The notes under the pieces: generated by a model
Told to the model about the DNA's origin: nothing
The model's input: only the letters and a program-made list of their open reading frames with translations
Database searches by the model: none
Shown here: piece by piece, positions 60,961-64,000 of the stretch
Position numbering within the stretch: the first letter of the stretch is position 1
How the letters are laid out: the number at the start of each line of letters is the position of its first letter
Assembly (NCBI GenBank): GCA_001970855.1
Contig: LSSN01000792.1
Location: 1-64,000 of the forward strand
Origin: Smittium culicis
Lineage: Eukaryota; Kickxellomycota; Harpellomycetes; Harpellales; Legeriomycetaceae
DNA length: 64,000 nucleotides
Direction: 5' to 3'
Position numbers and translations under genes: made by a program

Positions 60961-61366
60961 TTACTTTGATGATTCGAGTCTTTGCTGAAGTTCCTCTTCA
61001 GACAATTTGTCGGGCATTGGGACATCAGAAAAATCTTCCTGATCAATAGCACTTAATGAGTACAAATCTAGTTTATTTTATGGGTGGTGGAAGAAAGGGG
61101 GGGGGGGGTGGGTCTCATTTATTACAACTATTTTATTATTATAAATCAATATATATACAAAATAATATGTGCTTACATATTCCAAAGACTAGCCCACTCA
61201 AACCGGCGAACGTTGCGATATTGCGGATGCGGTACTGCTTGCGCCCACGCTCGAATGATTCGTTGAAATCGTAGTTTTGGATTGCGTAAAATCTCTTCGT
61301 GCTGCGTGGCTTGGCTACTATCCTGCTCATTGCAGCGCCCATTCTTGGTAACTTGCTTGTTAACAT
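60961..61366 (-). CDS. COA3: Cytochrome c oxidase assembly factor Coa3 (CCDC56)
   Basis: Exons 61366-61177 and 61067-60961 join through a GTAAGC...CTAG intron of 109 nt (phase 1) into 98 aa, matching Coa3 size (85-106 aa). The protein has a basic N-terminus, the conserved YRIRN segment before a single membrane helix (IATFAGLSGLVFGIYLYSLSAI, spanning the splice), and the diagnostic post-helix DQEDFSDVPMPD. Coa3 is an inner mitochondrial membrane protein that stabilises newly made Cox1 and, in yeast, works with Cox14 and Mss51 to couple Cox1 synthesis to complex IV assembly. The intron contains a C12 run (G12 on the plus strand, 61097-61108) about 30 nt from the acceptor. Neither exon alone would be recognised, which makes this gene easy to miss. 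Confidence 0.9.
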
Positions 61367-62176
61367 TGTGCTAATAATATTATTTTTGTTTTATAAAGAG
61401 GATATATCTCGATTTGATTATAATAGAAGAGTTTTTTGTCTAAATCTAATTCAGCTTACTTTATTGGGTTTTTTTATTTGATAAGATAGAATATGCTTTT
61501 GATATAACTAGACGACTTTTTAAGTTTTTATCTTTGGAAAAAAAAAAAAAACCTCCAAAAAGAATAAATCACTCCACGAAATTAATGACATTGATTAGTT
61601 TGAAAGTGCACCAAAAGTAATATCATAATTGGTCAATCGTCCATCATATCAATAATTGATAATCCAATGGGGCTATATGACAGGATGTAATGTTTAACTA
61701 TAAATAATTACACATTTACCATTGGATGTTTAATGGATCATAAGCCAATAAATAGCAGTACGTAGATTATAACATTATACTCTTTCAAGTATATAAATTA
61801 AAGCTGTAATAAAAAACTACTTGTGCTATAAAAAAACACTAATAGGGTTTAGTTTACGGAAAGCTGAATATTAAAATTTTTACTAATTTATTTTACTACA
61901 ATTGAAATTTAAAGCACTAATTAGATAAGTTATAACTATAAACCCAGTGTTAACAAGATAAATAATTAAATGTGTTAAAAAGATATCCAACTATTTAATA
62001 AATTGGAAAAAAATGATAGTCTCTAAAAGAAATGAAATATAAGATTGAAATGAATCTATAATAGGGATTAAATAATAGAAATTAAATAGTTAAAATTTTC
62101 TTTAATCTTCAAATAAAAAAAATATTAAATTTTGGGAGGTGAGAATGAAGTAGCGGGAGATAAAAATGCTAAGAAC
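61367..62176. other. Spacer between COA3 and the MBIP-like gene
   Basis: AT-rich; the COA3 promoter should lie next to 61367. Nothing else recognised. Confidence 0.5.
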
Positions 62177-63073
62177 TTAGCTGGGGCGATTGGAGCTATC
62201 AGACAACTTTTTAATGATGGACATAGTCATAGAGTTTTCTGGGTTGGGAGAATTTTTTATGTGGGTAGGTTGAGGCTTAAGAAGCAGTTTTATATTTTTT
62301 TTGTTGTTGATGTTCTTTTTAGATTTGTAAATCTTACTATTGCGATAGATTTTTGGCAAATTTAGATAAAAGAAGCGGTTTTTAATAGTGTTGTATTTAA
62401 GGGCATTTCTTTTTAAAGGATTTGAGGGATTTCGGTTTGCTTTCTTAGACTGCGAGCTGTTACTAATCGATGTTATTATCTGCTTGTTGTTTGGAAGGAT
62501 CATTTTTATTTCACCGCTTTCTAGCATAGATACACTAGTTTTTCCATTAAGTGAGCTTGAGCTCTAATCAAAAACATAAGGAAGCAAATTAGTGAAATGA
62601 TAAAAAGAAATTAGAATAATACAAGACGGGGTAATTGTAAGGAAAAATATTGTAAAAAAAACACACACTTTTTTTCCGGGCTGGTTAAAAACGCTTTCAG
62701 ACCATTTAGGGTAGTCACGTTCAAGCTGGACTAGCTTATCTTCTAGCAGCTTGATTCTTTGGTAAGTTTTGAACCTTTCCTTTGCTTCGATTGATAGGTT
62801 TAGATGGTGTTCGATATTAAGTAAACGCTCTTCAATACCAGAAAAATTATCGTGTTTTTTTAATTGGTCAGAGTTGATTTGTTTAGAATATTCCGAGTAG
62901 ACGTTATAGCCAGGAATATTTTCGACCTTTTCTGTTTGGATTTGGACACCTCTGTTGATTTGGCTTGCATCAGCTCTAGCACAACTGGGAGAATCATCGT
63001 TTCTAGTAATCAAAAACTCTTTATTGTTACTATAGTTATTATACTCTTTTTGAGAGGAAGTGAAATGATCCAT
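62177..63073 (-). CDS. MBIP-like protein (MAP3K12-binding inhibitory protein family)
   Basis: Exons 63073-62669 and 62563-62177 join in phase 0 to 263 aa. The intron is 105 nt and has a GTGTGT donor, unlike the GTA donors elsewhere, so this junction is less certain. Residues 79-130 carry the family-like core: GIEERLLNIEHHLNLS, then RIKLLEDKLVQLERDYPKWS and FNQPG. This resembles the MBIP signature (IExRL..IE..L, then RIKxLEDxxxxLE followed by P). In animals MBIP is a subunit of the ATAC histone acetyltransferase complex. The C-terminal exon is basic and Asn/Lys-rich without known domains. An unrelated short coiled-coil protein is the alternative. It lies 130 bp downstream of, and on the same strand as, the next gene. 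Confidence 0.5.
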
Positions 63074-63204
63074 CCTAGAAAGTACCTAAATAATCAAACA
63101 GATAAAAATGAGTTATTTAAGATTAAAAAGAAAAAGAATATTTGTATCAAGTTAGTTGAATTGAAGTGCTAATGGTGTTGGCTATAAAACAAGTTTAAGG
63201 ATAA

Positions 63205-63912
63205 CTATAAAAGTTTGTTTTTTTTTACTTGATCTTTGTTTTGGGAGACTTGAATGAAATTCTTTTGCAAGTTATCAATTTTTTTTAAAACATTCTTTTT
63301 ATCATTTTTATCTATGGATAAAGCGAGAATGGTGTAAAAAAATAAATTATGATTGAATAATTCAAAGTCTCTAATTGAAGGGATATTTTTTGAATTAAAG
63401 GAATCAGGCTTTTAAAAAGAATTTCTATGGGATATTACCTAGAATGTTGTTAGAATCGAGTATTTCGCAGCTTTTAGTATCTATCAATTCGCAATCTTTG
63501 TTCTGATCGAGGGAATTCTTAAGAGTCTGTATGGAAAAGATTAAGGACTTGGAATTATGAATAAATAAAAATTTAGAAGTAAAGTTGAATACCGAAATAT
63601 AGAGAGATATGTACATCAATTGATATAGATAGTTTTTTGAGGGCTTCAATGAAAATTGGAGTTTCAATGGCTTTTCCGAATATGCTAGCTTCGAGACCTA
63701 GAGCTCTAAAAGTGTGGGTCATCTGTACCTATCAGATATTTTAAGTTGGAGGAAGGGGGGGGGTTAAAGGTAACAAGGAGTATACGCTTGGGAATATTTG
63801 CCGAGGGATATGGCTTTGAAAATGAATGTAAGTGTTACTTTACCTGTTCAAAGAAGTTTAGGAAGCAAACTGACCAATCGATGTGGACTTTATTTTTATG
63901 CTCAGAAATCAT
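63205..63912 (-). CDS. Unrecognised four-exon small gene, 149 aa
   Basis: Exons 63912-63844, 63722-63615, 63547-63439 and 63368-63205 join in frame (phases 0, 0, 1). Introns are GTAAAG...ACAG, GTACAT...CAAG and GTAATA...AGAG. The product is helical, beginning MISEHKNKVHIDWSVCFLNF, followed by FFEQ-MTHTFRALGLEASIF, GKAIETPIFIEALKKL, IFSIQTLKNSLDQ and FYTILALSIDKNDKKNVLKKIDNLQKNF. It looks like a small coiled-coil complex subunit. I do not recognise the family. The first intron contains a C9 run (63755-63763). The continuous protein-like frame over four exons supports a real gene, but the exact junctions are predictions; a start at 63722 is possible. Confidence 0.5.
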
Positions 63913-64000
63913 CGCAAATGAGACAGAGCTATAACTGAAACGGAAATGATAGTGGATTAAAAGCGAGATAAAATGAGAGATGTTAATGCTATAAGCTCAA

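Overview
This window looks like nuclear DNA from a strongly AT-rich, compact-gene eukaryote, almost certainly a fungus. The recognisable genes are eukaryotic: MYG1, the nucleoporin Mlp1/TPR, cohesin Scc3/STAG, the NEDD8 E2 Ubc12, and the mitochondrial assembly factor Coa3. Introns are short (about 75-180 nt) and nearly all start with GTA. Genes are separated by AT-rich spacers full of decayed transposons. An MBIP-like gene together with fungal-type Coa3 and Mlp1 suggests a non-Dikarya (early-diverging) fungus such as an AT-rich Kickxellomycotina/Harpellales gut fungus; that placement is inference.

Layout. 0-10.3 kb: an (ATA)n tract, a four-exon lineage-specific gene, a monocarboxylate-type MFS transporter (-) and MYG1 (+). 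10.8-17.6 kb: the 2206-aa Mlp1/TPR gene (-), convergent with MYG1. 18.5-28.4 kb: a transposon graveyard holding one decayed full-length LINE (ORF1 with zinc knuckle, ORF2 with endonuclease and reverse transcriptase), two truncated LINE 3' ends and a possible poly(A) tail remnant, several small MITE-like elements, and a 112-N assembly gap flanked by a 648-bp direct repeat. 29.6-39.2 kb: a second MFS transporter paralogue (+), the 1742-aa Scc3/STAG gene (+) and a two-exon phospholipase D-like gene (-). 39.2-51.7 kb: a 12-kb gene desert holding a degraded pogo/Tigger-type transposase and a possible 3.4-kb DNA transposon with inverted ends. 51.7-55.8 kb: UBC12 (+) converging on a two-exon 928-aa low-complexity gene (-). 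55.8-60.9 kb: a spacer with no gene found. 60.9-63.9 kb: three small multi-exon genes on the minus strand: COA3, an MBIP-like gene and an unrecognised gene.

The genes do not form one pathway. They are housekeeping genes (chromosome cohesion, nuclear pore, neddylation, cytochrome oxidase assembly, nucleotide/RNA metabolism), two related transporters, and some lineage-specific proteins. The most distinctive observations are a family of about 200-bp TTAA-flanked piggyBac-like MITEs (four copies), a second MITE-like family with GGGAGATT-type ends, an Mlp1 intron flanked by a near-perfect 18-bp direct repeat (a signature of intron gain), and a PLD enzyme with an N-terminal region I do not recognise.
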